Assembly: GCA_963580455.1 (NCBI GenBank)
Contig: OY756972.1
Span: 9,563,001-9,627,000 of the forward strand
Direction: 5' to 3'
Source of the DNA: Euonymus europaeus
Taxonomy: Eukaryota; Streptophyta; Magnoliopsida; Celastrales; Celastraceae
Length of the DNA stretch: 64,000 bases
Position numbers and translations under genes: made by a program. The notes under the pieces are model-generated. The model saw only the letters and a list, made by a program, of their open reading frames with translations. It was not told the DNA's origin and did no database searches. Each line of letters starts with the position of its first letter. The first letter of the stretch is position 1. Shown here one piece after another: positions 1 to 12,800 of the stretch.

Positions 1-3000
1 CAGAGTTGAGCAACTTCGGTCTATCAAAGGTTCTCTGGATAGACTTTTTATTGTTCTTCTATGTCAAATTTTACGAGTATAAGCTTCCTAGATTATTTCG
101 ATTCCAAAACACCAACTTTCTATGACAAATGGACAAAATCGTTAAAAGCTCCTCCATAGAGAGAGTTCAGCAACTTCGGACTACTAAAGTTGCTCGGGAT
201 GGGCTTTTTACTGTTCTTTTATGTCTAATTTTACGAGTATAATCTTCCTAGATTATTTCGATGCCAAAACACCAACTTTCTATGACAAATGGACAAAACC
301 GTTAAAAGCTCCTTCATTGAGAGAGTTGAGCAACTTCGGACTATCAATGTAGCTCAGTATAGATTTTTTATTGTTCTTCCATGTCAAATTTTACTAGTAT
401 AGACTTCCTAGATTATTTCGATGCCAAAACACCAACTTTCTATGACAAATGGACAAAACCGTTAAAAGCTCCTCCATAGAGAGAGTTGAGCAAGTTCGGA
501 CCATCAAAGTTGTTCGGTGTACAATTTTTATTGCTCTTATATTTGAAATTTTACGAGTATAAGCTTCATAGATTATTTCGATTCCAAAACACCAACTCTC
601 TATGACAAATGGACAAAACCGTTAAAAGCTCCTCCATAGAGAGAGTTGAGCATCTTCGGACTATCGAAGTTGCTCTGGATAGACTTTTTATTGTTCTTCT
701 ATGTCAAATTTTACGAGTATAAGCTTCCTAGATTATTTCGATGCCAAAACACCAACTTTCTATGACAAATGGACAAAACCGTTAAAAGCTCCTCCATAGA
801 GAGAGTTGAGCAAATTCGGACCATCAAAGTTGTTCGATGTACAATTTTTATTGCTCTTATATTTGAAATTTTACGAGTATAAGCTTCATAGATTATTTCG
901 ATGCCAAAACACTAACTTTCTATGACAAATGGACAAAACCGTTAAAAGCTCCTCCATAGAGAGAGTTGAGCAACTTCGGACCATCAAAGTTGCTCAGTGT
1001 ACAATTTTTATTGTTCTTATATGTCAAATTTTACAAGTATAAGCTTCGTAGATTATTTCGATGCCAAAACACCAACTTTCTATGACAAATGGATACAACC
1101 GTTAAAAGCTCCTCCATAAAGAGAGTTGAGCAACTTTGGACTATCAAAGTTGCTCAGAGTATACGTTTTACTATTCTTCCATATCACATTTTACGAGTAT
1201 AGGCTTACTAGATTATTTCCATGCCAAACACCAACTTTCTATGACAAATGGACGAAACCGTTAAAAGCTCCTCCATAGAGAGAGTTGAGCAACTTCGGAC
1301 TATCGAAGTTGCTCTGGATAGACTTTTTATTGTTCTTCTATGTCAAATTTTACGAGTATAAGCTTCCTAGATTATTTCGATGCCAAAACACCAACTTTCT
1401 ATGAGAAATGGACAAAATCGTAAAAAGCTCCTCCATAGAGAGAGTTGAGCAATTTCGGACCATCAAAGTTGCTCGGTGAACAATTTTTATTATTCTTATA
1501 TTTCAAATTTGACGAGTATAAGCTTCATAGATTATTTCGTTGCAAAACAACAACATTCTATGATAAATGGACAAAATCGATAAAAGCTTCTCTATAGAGA
1601 GAGTTGAGCAACTTCGGACTACCAAAGTTGCTCGGGATTGACTTCTTATTGTTCTTTTATGTCGAATTTTACGAGTATAAGCTTCCTAGATTATTTCGAT
1701 GCCAAAACACCAACTTTCTATGACAAATGGACAAAACCGTTAAAAGCTCCTCCATAGAGAGAGTTGAGCAACTTCGGACCACCAAAGTTGCTCGGTGTAC
1801 AATTTTTATTGTTCTTATATGTCAAATTTTACGAGTATAAGCTTCATATATTATTTCGATCCCAAACCATCAACTTTCTATGAAAAATGGACAATATCGT
1901 TAAAAGCTCCTCCATAGAGAGAGTTGAGCAACTTCGGACTATCAAAGTTGCTCAGAGTATACTTTTTACTATTCTTCCATATCAAATTTTACGAGTGTAG
2001 GCTTGCTAGATTATTTCCATGCCAAACACCAACTTTCTATGACAAATGGACGAAACCGTTAAAAGCTCCTCCATAGAGAGAGTTGAGCAACTTCAGACTA
2101 CCAAAGTTGCTCGGGATGGGCTTTTTATTGTTCTTTTATGTCTAATTTTACGAGTAAAAGCTTCCTAGATTATTTCGATGCCAAAACACCAACTTTCTAT
2201 GACAAATGGACAAAACCGTTAAAAAGCTCCTCCATAGAGAGAGTTGAGCAACTTCAGACCACCAAAGTTGCTCGATCCACACTTTTTACTGTTCTTTTGT
2301 ATGAAATTTTACGAGTATGAGCTTCCTCGATTATTTCGATGACAAAACACTAACTTTCTATAACAAATGGACAAAACCGTTAAAAGCTCCTCCATCGAGA
2401 GAGTTGAGCAAGTTCGGACAACAAAAGTTGCTTGGAGTATACTTATTACTATTCTTCTATATCAGATTTTACGAGTATATGCTTGCTAGATTATTTCCAT
2501 GCCAAACACCAACTTTCTATGACAAATGGACAAAATTGTTAAAAGCTCCTCCATAGAGAGAGTTGAGCAACTTCGGACTATCCAAGTTGCTCGAGATGGG
2601 CTTTTTATTGTTCTTTTATGTCAAATTTTACGAGTATAAGCTTCCTAGATTATTTCGATGACAAAACACCAACTTTCTATGACAAATGGACAAAACCATT
2701 AAAAGCTCCACAATAGAGAGAGTTGAGCAACCTGGGAATATCAAAGTTGCTCTGGTTAGACTTTTTATTGTTCTTCTATGTCAAATTTTACGAGTATAAG
2801 CTTCCTAGATTATTTCGATGCCAAAACACCAACTTTCTATGACAAATGGACAAAATCGTTAAACGCTCCTCCATAGGGAGAGTTGAGCAACTTCGGACTA
2901 CCAAAGTTGGTCGGGATGGGCTTTTTATTGTTCTTTTATGTCAAATTTTACGAGTATAGGCTTCCTAGATTATTTCGATGCCAAAACACCAACTTTCTAT

Positions 3001-3020
3001 GACAAACGGACAAAATTGTT
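1..3020 (+). repeat. A-type satellite monomers, irregular order
   Basis: About 19 monomers of the A subfamily, marked by ttacgagtataagcttcc. They are mixed with 159-bp units carrying gtataggcttgctag and gccaaacacc. No clean short HOR period is visible. The part from about 1,440 to 2,780 is a diverged relative of the unit amplified at 6.9-15 kb (offset 5,585 bp around 2,138 and 7,723). It shares unusual marks such as accgttaaaaagctcc and tgcttggagtatacttatta. There is no gene. Confidence 0.85.
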
Positions 3021-5400
3021 AAAAGCTCCTCCATAGAGAGAGTCGAGCAACTTCGGACCGTCAAAGTTGCTCGGTGTACAATTTTTATTGTTCTTATATG
3101 TCAAATTTTACAAGTATAAGCTTCATAGATTATTTCGATGCCAAAACACCAACTTTCTATGACAAATGGACAAAATCATTAAAAGCTCCTCCATAAAGAG
3201 AGTTGAGCAACTTTGGACTATCAAAGTTGCTCAGAGTATACTTTTTACTATTCTTCATATCAGATTTTACGAGTATAGGCTTGCTAGATTATTTCCATGC
3301 CAAACACCAACTTTCTATGACATATGGAGGAAAACGTTAAAAGCTCCTCCATAGAGAGAGTTGAGCAACTTCGGACTATCGAAGTTGCTCTGGATAGACT
3401 TTTTATTGTTCTTCTATGTCAAATTTTACGAGTATAAGATTCCTAGATTATTTCGATGCCAAAACACCAACTTTCTATGATAAATGGACAAAATCGTAAA
3501 AAGCTCCTCCATAGAGAGAGTTGAGCAATTTCGGACCATCAAAGTTGCTCGGTGAACAATTTTTATTATTCTTATATTTCAAATTTGACGAGTATAAGCT
3601 TCATAGATTATTTCGTTGCAAAACAACAACATTCTATGACAAATGGACAAAACCGATAAAAGCTTCTCTATAGAGAGAGTTGAGCAACTTCGGACTACCA
3701 AAGTTGCTCGGGATTGACTTTTTATTGTTCTTTTATGTCGAATTTTACGAGTATAAGCTTCCTAGATTATTTCGATGCCAAAACACCAACTTTCTATGAC
3801 AAATGGACAAAATCATTAAAAGCTCCTCCATAAAGAGAGTTGAGCAACTTTGGACTATCAAAGTTGCTCAGAGTATACTTTTTACTATTCTTCATATCAG
3901 ATTTTACGAGTATAGGCTTGCTAGATTATTTCCATGCCAAACACCAACTTTCTATGACAAATGGACAAAACCGATAAAAGCTTCTCTATAGAGAGAGTTG
4001 AGCAACTTCGGACTACCAAAGTTGCTCGGGATTGACTTTTTATTGTTCTTTTATGTCGAATTTTACGAGTATAAGCTTCCTAGATTATTTCGATGCCAAA
4101 ACACCAACTTTCTATGACAAATGGACAAAACCGTTAAAAGCTCCTCCATAGAGAGAGTCGAGCAACTTCGGACCGTCAAAGTTGCTCGGTGTATAATTTT
4201 TATTGTTCTTATATGTCAAATTTTACAAGTATAAGCTTCATAGATTATTTCGAAGCCAAAACACCAACTTTCTATGACAAATGGACAAAATCATTAAAAG
4301 CTCCTCCATAAAGAGAGTTGAGCAACTTTGGACTATCAAAGTTGCTCAGAGTATACTTTTTACTATTCTTCATATCAGATTTTACGAGTATAGGCTTGCT
4401 AGATTATTTCCATGCCAAACACCAACTTTCTATGACATATGGAGGAAACCGTTAAAAGCTCCTCCATAGAGAGAGTTGAGCAACTTCGGACTATCGAAGT
4501 TGCTCTGGATAGACTTTTTATTGTTCTTCTATGTCAAATTTTACGAGTATAAGATTCCTAGATTATTTCGATGCCAAAACACCAACTTTCTATGATAAAT
4601 GGACAAAATCGTAAAAAGCTCCTCCATAGAGAGAGTTGAGCAATTTCGGACCATCAAAGTTGCTCGGTGAACAATTTTTATTATTCTTATATTTCAAATT
4701 TGACGAGTATAAGCTTCATAGATTATTTCGTTGCAAAACAACAACATTCTATGACAAATGGACAAAACCGATAAAAGCTTCTCTATAGAGAGAGTTGAGC
4801 AACTTCGGACTACCAAAGTTGCTCGGGATTGACTTTTTATTGTTCTTTTATGTCGAATTTTACGAGTATAAGCTTCCTAGATTATTTCGATGCCAAAACA
4901 CCAACTTTCTATGACAAATGGACAAAATCATTAAAAGCTCCTCCATAAAGAGAGTTGAGCAACTTTGGACTATCAAAGTTGCTCAGAGTATACTTTTTAC
5001 TATTCTTCATATCAGATTTTACGAGTATAGGCTTGCTAGATTATTTCCATGCCAAACACCAACTTTCTATGACAAATGGACAAAACCGATAAAAGCTTCT
5101 CTATAGAGAGAGTTGAGCAACTTCGGACTACCAAAGTTGCTCGGGATTGACTTTTTATTGTTCTTTTATGTCGAATTTTACGAGTATAAGCTTCCTAGAT
5201 TATTTCGATGCCAAAACACCAACTTTCTATGACAAATGGACAAAACCGTTAAAAGCTCCTCCATAGAGAGAGTCGAGCAACTTCGGACCGTCAAAGTTGC
5301 TCGGTGTATAATTTTTATTGTTCTTATATGTCAAATTTTACAAGTATAAGCTTCATAGATTATTTCGATGCCAAAACACATACTTTATATGACAAATGGA
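3020..5400 (+). repeat. Higher-order repeat, 7 monomers, period 1,115 bp (~2.1 copies)
   Basis: The segment from 3,020 recurs at 4,135 with an offset of 1,115 bp. Marker variants repeat at that distance: the 1-base-short ttcttcatatcag at about 3,251 and 4,366, catatggagg at 3,321 and 4,436, and ttgcaaaacaacaacattc at about 3,615 and 4,730. A shorter relation of 637 bp (four monomers) links 3,166 with 3,803 and 4,281 with 4,918, so the unit itself contains an internal duplication. The period equals 7 x 160 minus 5, which fits several 159-bp monomers. Confidence 0.85.
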
Positions 5401-6890
5401 CAAAATCATTAAAAGCTCCTCCATAAAGAGAGTTGAGCAACTTTGGACTATCGAAGTTGCTCAGAGTATACTTTTTACTATTCTTCCATATCAGATTTTA
5501 CGAGTATAGGCTTGCTAGATTATTTCCATGCCAAACACCAACTTTCTATGACAAATGGACGAAACCGTTAAAAGCTCCTCCATAGAGAGAGTTGAGCAAC
5601 TTCGGACTATCGAAGTTGCTCTGGATAGACTTTTTATTGTTCTTCTATGTCAAATTTTACGAGTATAAGCTTCCTAGATTATTTCGATGCCAAAACACCA
5701 ACTTTCTATGATAAATGGACTAAACCGTTAAAAGCTCCTCCATAGAAAGAGTTGAGCAAGTTCGGACCATCAAAGTTGTTCGGTGTACAATTTTTATTGC
5801 TCTTATATTTGAAATTTTACGAGTATAAGCTTCATAGATTATTTCGATGCCAAAACACCAACTTTCTATGACAAATGGACAAAACCGTTAAAAGCTTCTC
5901 CATAGAGAGAGTTGAGCAACCTCGGACCATCAAAGTTGCTCAGTGTACAATTTTTATTGTTCTTATATGTCAAATTTTACAAGTATAAGCTTCATAGATT
6001 ATTTCGATGCCAAAACACCAACTTTCTATGACAAATGGACAGAATCGTTAAAAGCTCCTCCATAAAGAGAGTTGAGCAACTTTGGACTATCAAAGTTGCT
6101 CAGAGTATACTTTTTACTATTCTTCCATATCAAATTTTACGAGTATAGGCTTGCTAGATTATTTCCATGCCAAACACCAACTTTCTATGACAAATGGACG
6201 AAACCGTTAAAAGCTCCTCCATAGAGAGAGTTGGGCATCTTCGGACTATCGACGTTGCTCTGGATAGACTTTTTATTGTTCTTCTATGTCAAATTTTACG
6301 AGTATAAGCTTCCTAGATTATTTTGATGCCAAAACACCAACTTTCTATGACAAATGGACAAAACCGTTAAAAGCTCCTCCATAGAGAGAGTCGAGCAAGT
6401 TCGGACCATCAAAGTTGTTCGGTGTACAATTTTTATTGCTCTTATATTTGAAATTTTACGAGTATAAGCTTCATAGATTATTTCGATGCCAAAACACTAA
6501 CTTTCTATGACAAATGGACAAAACCGTTAAAAGCTCCTCCATAGAGAGAGTTGAGCAACCTCGGACCATCAAAGTTGCTCAGTATACAATTTTTGTTGTT
6601 CTTATTTGTCAAATTTTACAAGTATAAGATTCGTAGATTATTTCGATGCCAAAACACCAACTTTCTATGACAAATGGATAAAATCGTTAAAAGATCCTCC
6701 ATAAAGAGAGTTGAGCAACTTTGGACTATCAAAGTTGCTCAGAGTATACTTTTTACTATTCTTCCATATCACATTTTACGAGTATAGGCTTGCTAGATTA
6801 TTTTCATGCCAAACACCAACTTTCTATGACAAATGGACGAAACCGTTAAAAGCTCCTCCATAGAGAGAGTTGAGCAAATTCGGACTGTTG
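5400..6890 (+). repeat. A-type satellite monomers between two HOR blocks
   Basis: About nine A-type monomers that resemble the HOR at 6.9-15 kb but do not keep its 1,917-bp phase with high identity. For example, gactgttgaagttgctctgg at about 6,885 differs from gactatcgaagttgctctgg one period later. It is probably older, diverged flanking material. Nothing else is visible here. Confidence 0.75.
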
Positions 6891-9800
6891 AAGTTGCTCT
6901 GGATAGACTTTTTATTGTTCTTCTATGTCAAATTTTACGAGTATAAGCTTCCTAGATTATTTCGATGCCAAAACACCAACTTTCTATGATAAATGGACAA
7001 AATCGTAAAAAGCTCCTCCATAGAGAGAGTTGAGCAATTTCGGACCATCAAAGTTGCTCGGTGAACAATTTTTATTATTCTTATATTTCAAATTTGACGA
7101 GTATAAGCTTCATAGATTATTTCGTTGCAAAACAACAACATTCTATGACAAATGGACAAAATCGATAAAAGCTTCTCTATAGAGAGAGTTGAGCAACTTC
7201 GGACTGCCAAAGTTGCTCGGGATTGACTTTTTATTGTTCTTTTATGTCGAATTTTACGAGTATAAGCTTCCTAGATTATTTCGATGCCAAAACACCAACT
7301 TTCTATGACAAATGGACAAAACCGTTAAAAGCTCCTCCATAGAGAGAGTTGAGCAACTTCGGACCACCAAAGTTGCTCGGTGTACAATTTTTATTGTTCT
7401 TATATGTCAAATTTTACGAGTATAAGCTTCATATATTATTTCGATGCCAAAACACCAACTTTCTATGACAAATGGACAATATCTTTAAAAGCTCCTCCAT
7501 AGAGAGAGTTGAGCAACTTCGGACTATCAAAGTTGCTCAGAGTATACTTTTTACTATTCTTCCATATCAAATTTTACGAGTGTAGGCTTGCTAGATTATT
7601 TCCATGCCAAACACCAACTTTCTATGACAAATGGACGAAACCGTTAAAAGCTCCTCCATAGAGAGAGTTGAGCAACTTCGGACTACCGAAGTTGCTCGGG
7701 ATGGGCTTTTTATTGTTCTTTTATGTCTAATTTTACGAGTAAAAGCTTCCTAGATTATTTCGATGCCAAAACACCAACTTTCTATGACAAATGGACAAAA
7801 CCGTTAAAAAGCTCCTCCATAGAGAGAGTTGAGCCACTTCAGACCACCAAAGTTGCTCGATCCACACTTTTTACTGTTCTTTTGTATGAAATTTTACGAG
7901 TATGAGCTTCCTCGATTATTTCGATGACAAAACACTAACTTTCTATAACAAATAGACAAAACCGTTAAAAGCTCCTCCATCGAGAGAGTTGAGCAAGTTC
8001 GGACAACAAAAGTTGCTTGGAGTATACTTATTACTATTCTTCTATATCAGATTTTACGAGTATATGCTTGCTAGATTATTTCCATGCCAAACACCAACTT
8101 TCTATGACAAATGGACAAAATTGTTAAAAGCTCCTCCATAGAGAGAGTTGAGCAACTTCGGACTATCCAAGTTGCTCGGGATGGGCTTTTTATTGTTCTT
8201 TTATGTCAAATTTTACGAGTATAAGCTTCCTAGATTATTTCGATGACAAAACACCAACTTTCTATGACAAATGGACAAAACCATTAAAAGCTCCTCAATA
8301 GAGAGAGTTGAGCAACCTGGGAATATCAAAGTTGCTCTGGTTAGACTTTTTATTGTTCTTCTATGTCAAATTTTACGAGTATAGGCTTCCTAGATTATTT
8401 CGATGCCAAAACACCAACTTTCTATGACAAATGGACAAAATTGTTAAAAGCTCCCCCATAGAGAGAGTCGAGCAACTTCGGACCGTCAAAGTTGCTCGGT
8501 GTACAATTTTTATTGTTCTTATATGTCAAATTTTACAAGTATAAGCTTCATAGATTATTTCGATGCCAAAACACCAACTTTCTATGACAAATGGACAAAA
8601 TCATTAAAAGCTCCTCCATAAAGAGAGTTGAGCAACTTTGGACTATCAAAGTTGCTCAGAGTATACTTTTTACTATTCTTCCATATCAGATTTTACGAGT
8701 ATAGGCTTGCTAGATTATTTCCATGCCAAACACCAACTTTCTATGACAAATGGACGAAACCGTTAAAAGCTCCTCCATAGAGAGAGTTGAGCAACTTCGG
8801 ACTATCGAAGTTGCTCTGGATAGACTTTTTATTGTTCTTCTATGTCAAATTTTACGAGTATAAGCTTCCTAGATTATTTCGATGCCAAAACAACAACTTT
8901 CTATGATAAATGGACAAAATCGTAAAAAGCTCCTCCATAGAGAGAGTTGAGCAATTTCGGACCATCAAAGTTGCTCGGTGAACAATTTTTATTATTCTTA
9001 TATTTCAAATTTGACGAGTATAAGCTTCATAGATTATTTCGTTGCAAAACAACAACATTCTATGACAAATGGACAAAATCGATAAAAGCTTCTCTATAGA
9101 GAGAGTTGAGCAACTTCGGACTGCCAAAGTTGCTCGGGATTGACTTTTTATTGTTCTTTTATGTCGAATTTTACGAGTATAAGCTTCCTAGATTATTTCG
9201 ATGCCAAAACACCAACTTTCTATGACAAATGGACAAAACCGTTAAAAGCTCCTCCATAGAGAGAGTTGAGCAACTTCGGACCACCAAAGTTGCTCGGTGT
9301 GCAATTTTTATTGTTCTTATATGTCAAATTTTACGAGTATAAGCTTCATATATTATTTCGATGCCAAAACACCAACTTTCTATGACAAATGGACAATATC
9401 TTTAAAAGCTCCTCCATAGAGAGAGTTGAGCAACTTCGGACTATCAAAGTTGCTTAGAGTATACTTTTTACTATTCTTCCATATCAAATTTTACGAGTGT
9501 AGGCTTGCTAGATTATTTCCATGCCAAACACCAACTTTCTATGACAAATGGACGAAACCGTTAAAAGCTCCTCCATAGAGAGAGTTGAGCAACTTCGGAC
9601 TACCGAAGTTGCTCGGGATGGGCTTTTTATTGTTCTTTTATGTCTAATTTTACGAGTAAAAGCTTCCTAGATTATTTCGATGCCAAAACACCAACTTTCT
9701 ATGACAAATGGACAAAACCGTTAAAAAGCTCCTCCATAGAGAGAGTTGAGCCACTTCAGACCACCAAAGTTGCTCGATCCACACTTTTTACTGTTCTTTT

Positions 9801-12800
9801 GTATGAAATTTTACGAGTATGAGCTTCCTCGATTATTTCGATGACAAAACACTAACTTTCTATAACAAATAGACAAAACCGTTAAAAGCTCCTCCATCGA
9901 GAGAGTTGAGCAAGTTCGGACAACAAAAGTTGCTTGGAGTATACTTATTACTATTCTTCTATATCAGATTTTACGAGTATATGCTTGCTAGATTATTTCC
10001 ATGCCAAACACCAACTTTCTATGACAAATGGACAAAATTGTTAAAAGCTCCTCCATAGAGAGAGTTGAGCAACTTCGGACTATCCAAGTTGCTCGGGATG
10101 GGCTTTTTATTGTTCTTTTATGTCAAATTTTACGAGTATAAGCTTCCTAGATTATTTCGATGACAAAACACCAACTTTCTATGACAAATGGACAAAACCA
10201 TTAAAAGCTCCTCAATAGAGAGAGTTGAGCAACCTGGGAATATCAAAGTTGCTCTGGTTAGACTTTTTATTGTTCTTCTATGTCAAATTTTACGAGTATA
10301 GGCTTCCTAGATTATTTCGATGCCAAAACACCAACTTTCTATGACAAATGGACAAAATTGTTAAAAGCTCCCCCATAGAGAGAGTCGAGCAACTTCGGAC
10401 CGTCAAAGTTGCTCGGTGTACAATTTTTATTGTTCTTATATGTCAAATTTTACAAGTATAAGCTTCATAGATTATTTCGATGCCAAAACACCAACTTTCT
10501 ATGACAAATGGACAAAATCATTAAAAGCTCCTCCATAAAGAGAGTTGAGCAACTTTGGACTATCAAAGTTGCTCAGAGTATACTTTTTACTATTCTTCCA
10601 TATCAGATTTTACGAGTATAGGCTTGCTAGATTATTTCCATGCCAAACACCAACTTTCTATGACAAATGGACGAAACCGTTAAAAGCTCCTCCATAGAGA
10701 GAGTTGAGCAACTTCGGACTATCGAAGTTGCTCTGGATAGACTTTTTATTGTTCTTCTATGTCAAATTTTACGAGTATAAGCTTCCTAGATTATTTCGAT
10801 GCCAAAACAACAACTTTCTATGATAAATGGACAAAATCGTAAAAAGCTCCTCCATAGAGAGAGTTGAGCAATTTCGGACCATCAAAGTTGCTCGGTGAAC
10901 AATTTTTATTATTCTTATATTTCAAATTTGACGAGTATAAGCTTCATAGATTATTTCGTTGCAAAACAACAACATTCTATGACAAATGGACAAAATCGAT
11001 AAAAGCTTCTCTATAGAGAGAGTTGAGCAACTTCGGACTGCCAAAGTTGCTCGGGATTGACTTTTTATTGTTCTTTTATGTCGAATTTTACGAGTATAAG
11101 CTTCCTAGATTATTTCGATGCCAAAACACCAACTTTCTATGACAAATGGACAAAACCGTTAAAAGCTCCTCCATAGAGAGAGTTGAGCAACTTCGGACCA
11201 CCAAAGTTGCTCGGTGTACAATTTTTATTGTTCTTATATGTCAAATTTTACGAGTATAAGCTTCATATATTATTTCGATGCCAAAACACCAACTTTCTAT
11301 GACAAATGGACAATATCTTTAAAAGCTCCTCCATAGAGAGAGTTGAGCAACTTCGGACTATCAAAGTTGCTCAGAGTATACTTTTTACTATTCTTCCATA
11401 TCAAATTTTACGAGTGTAGGCTTGCTAGATTATTTCCATGCCAAACACCAACTTTCTATGACAAATGGACGAAACCGTTAAAAGCTCCTCCATAGAGAGA
11501 GTTGAGCAACTTCGGACTACCGAAGTTGCTCGGGATGGGCTTTTTATTGTTCTTTTATGTCTAATTTTACGAGTAAAAGCTTCCTAGATTATTTCGATGC
11601 CAAAACACCAACTTTCTATGACAAATGGACAAAACCGTTAAAAAGCTCCTCCATAGAGAGAGTTGAGCCACTTCAGACCACCAAAGTTGCTCGATCCACA
11701 CTTTTTACTGTTCTTTTGTATGAAATTTTACGAGTATGAGCTTCCTCGATTATTTCGATGACAAAACACTAACTTTCTATAACAAATAGACAAAACCGTT
11801 AAAAGCTCCTCCATCGAGAGAGTTGAGCAAGTTCGGACAACAAAAGTTGCTTGGAGTATACTTATTACTATTCTTCTATATCAGATTTTACGAGTATATG
11901 CTTGCTAGATTATTTCCATGCCAAACACCAACTTTCTATGACAAATGGACAAAATTGTTAAAAGCTCCTCCATAGAGAGAGTTGAGCAACTTCGGACTAT
12001 CCAAGTTGCTCGGGATGGGCTTTTTATTGTTCTTTTATGTCAAATTTTACGAGTATAAGCTTCCTAGATTATTTCGATGACAAAACACCAACTTTCTATG
12101 ACAAATGGACAAAACCATTAAAAGCTCCTCAATAGAGAGAGTTGAGCAACCTGGGAATATCAAAGTTGCTCTGGTTAGACTTTTTATTGTTCTTCTATGT
12201 CAAATTTTACGAGTATAGGCTTCCTAGATTATTTCGATGCCAAAACACCAACTTTCTATGACAAATGGACAAAATTGTTAAAAGCTCCCCCATAGAGAGA
12301 GTCGAGCAACTTCGGACCGTCAAAGTTGCTCGGTGTACAATTTTTATTGTTCTTATATGTCAAATTTTACAAGTATAAGCTTCATAGATTATTTCGATGC
12401 CAAAACACCAACTTTCTATGACAAATGGACAAAATCATTAAAAGCTCCTCCATAAAGAGAGTTGAGCAACTTTGGACTATCAAAGTTGCTCAGAGTATAC
12501 TTTTTACTATTCTTCCATATCAGATTTTACGAGTATAGGCTTGCTAGATTATTTCCATGCCAAACACCAACTTTCTATGACAAATGGACGAAACCGTTAA
12601 AAGCTCCTCCATAGAGAGAGTTGAGCAACTTCGGACTATCGAAGTTGCTCTGGATAGACTTTTTATTGTTCTTCTATGTCAAATTTTACGAGTATAAGCT
12701 TCCTAGATTATTTCGATGCCAAAACAACAACTTTCTATGATAAATGGACAAAATCGTAAAAAGCTCCTCCATAGAGAGAGTTGAGCAATTTCGGACCATC

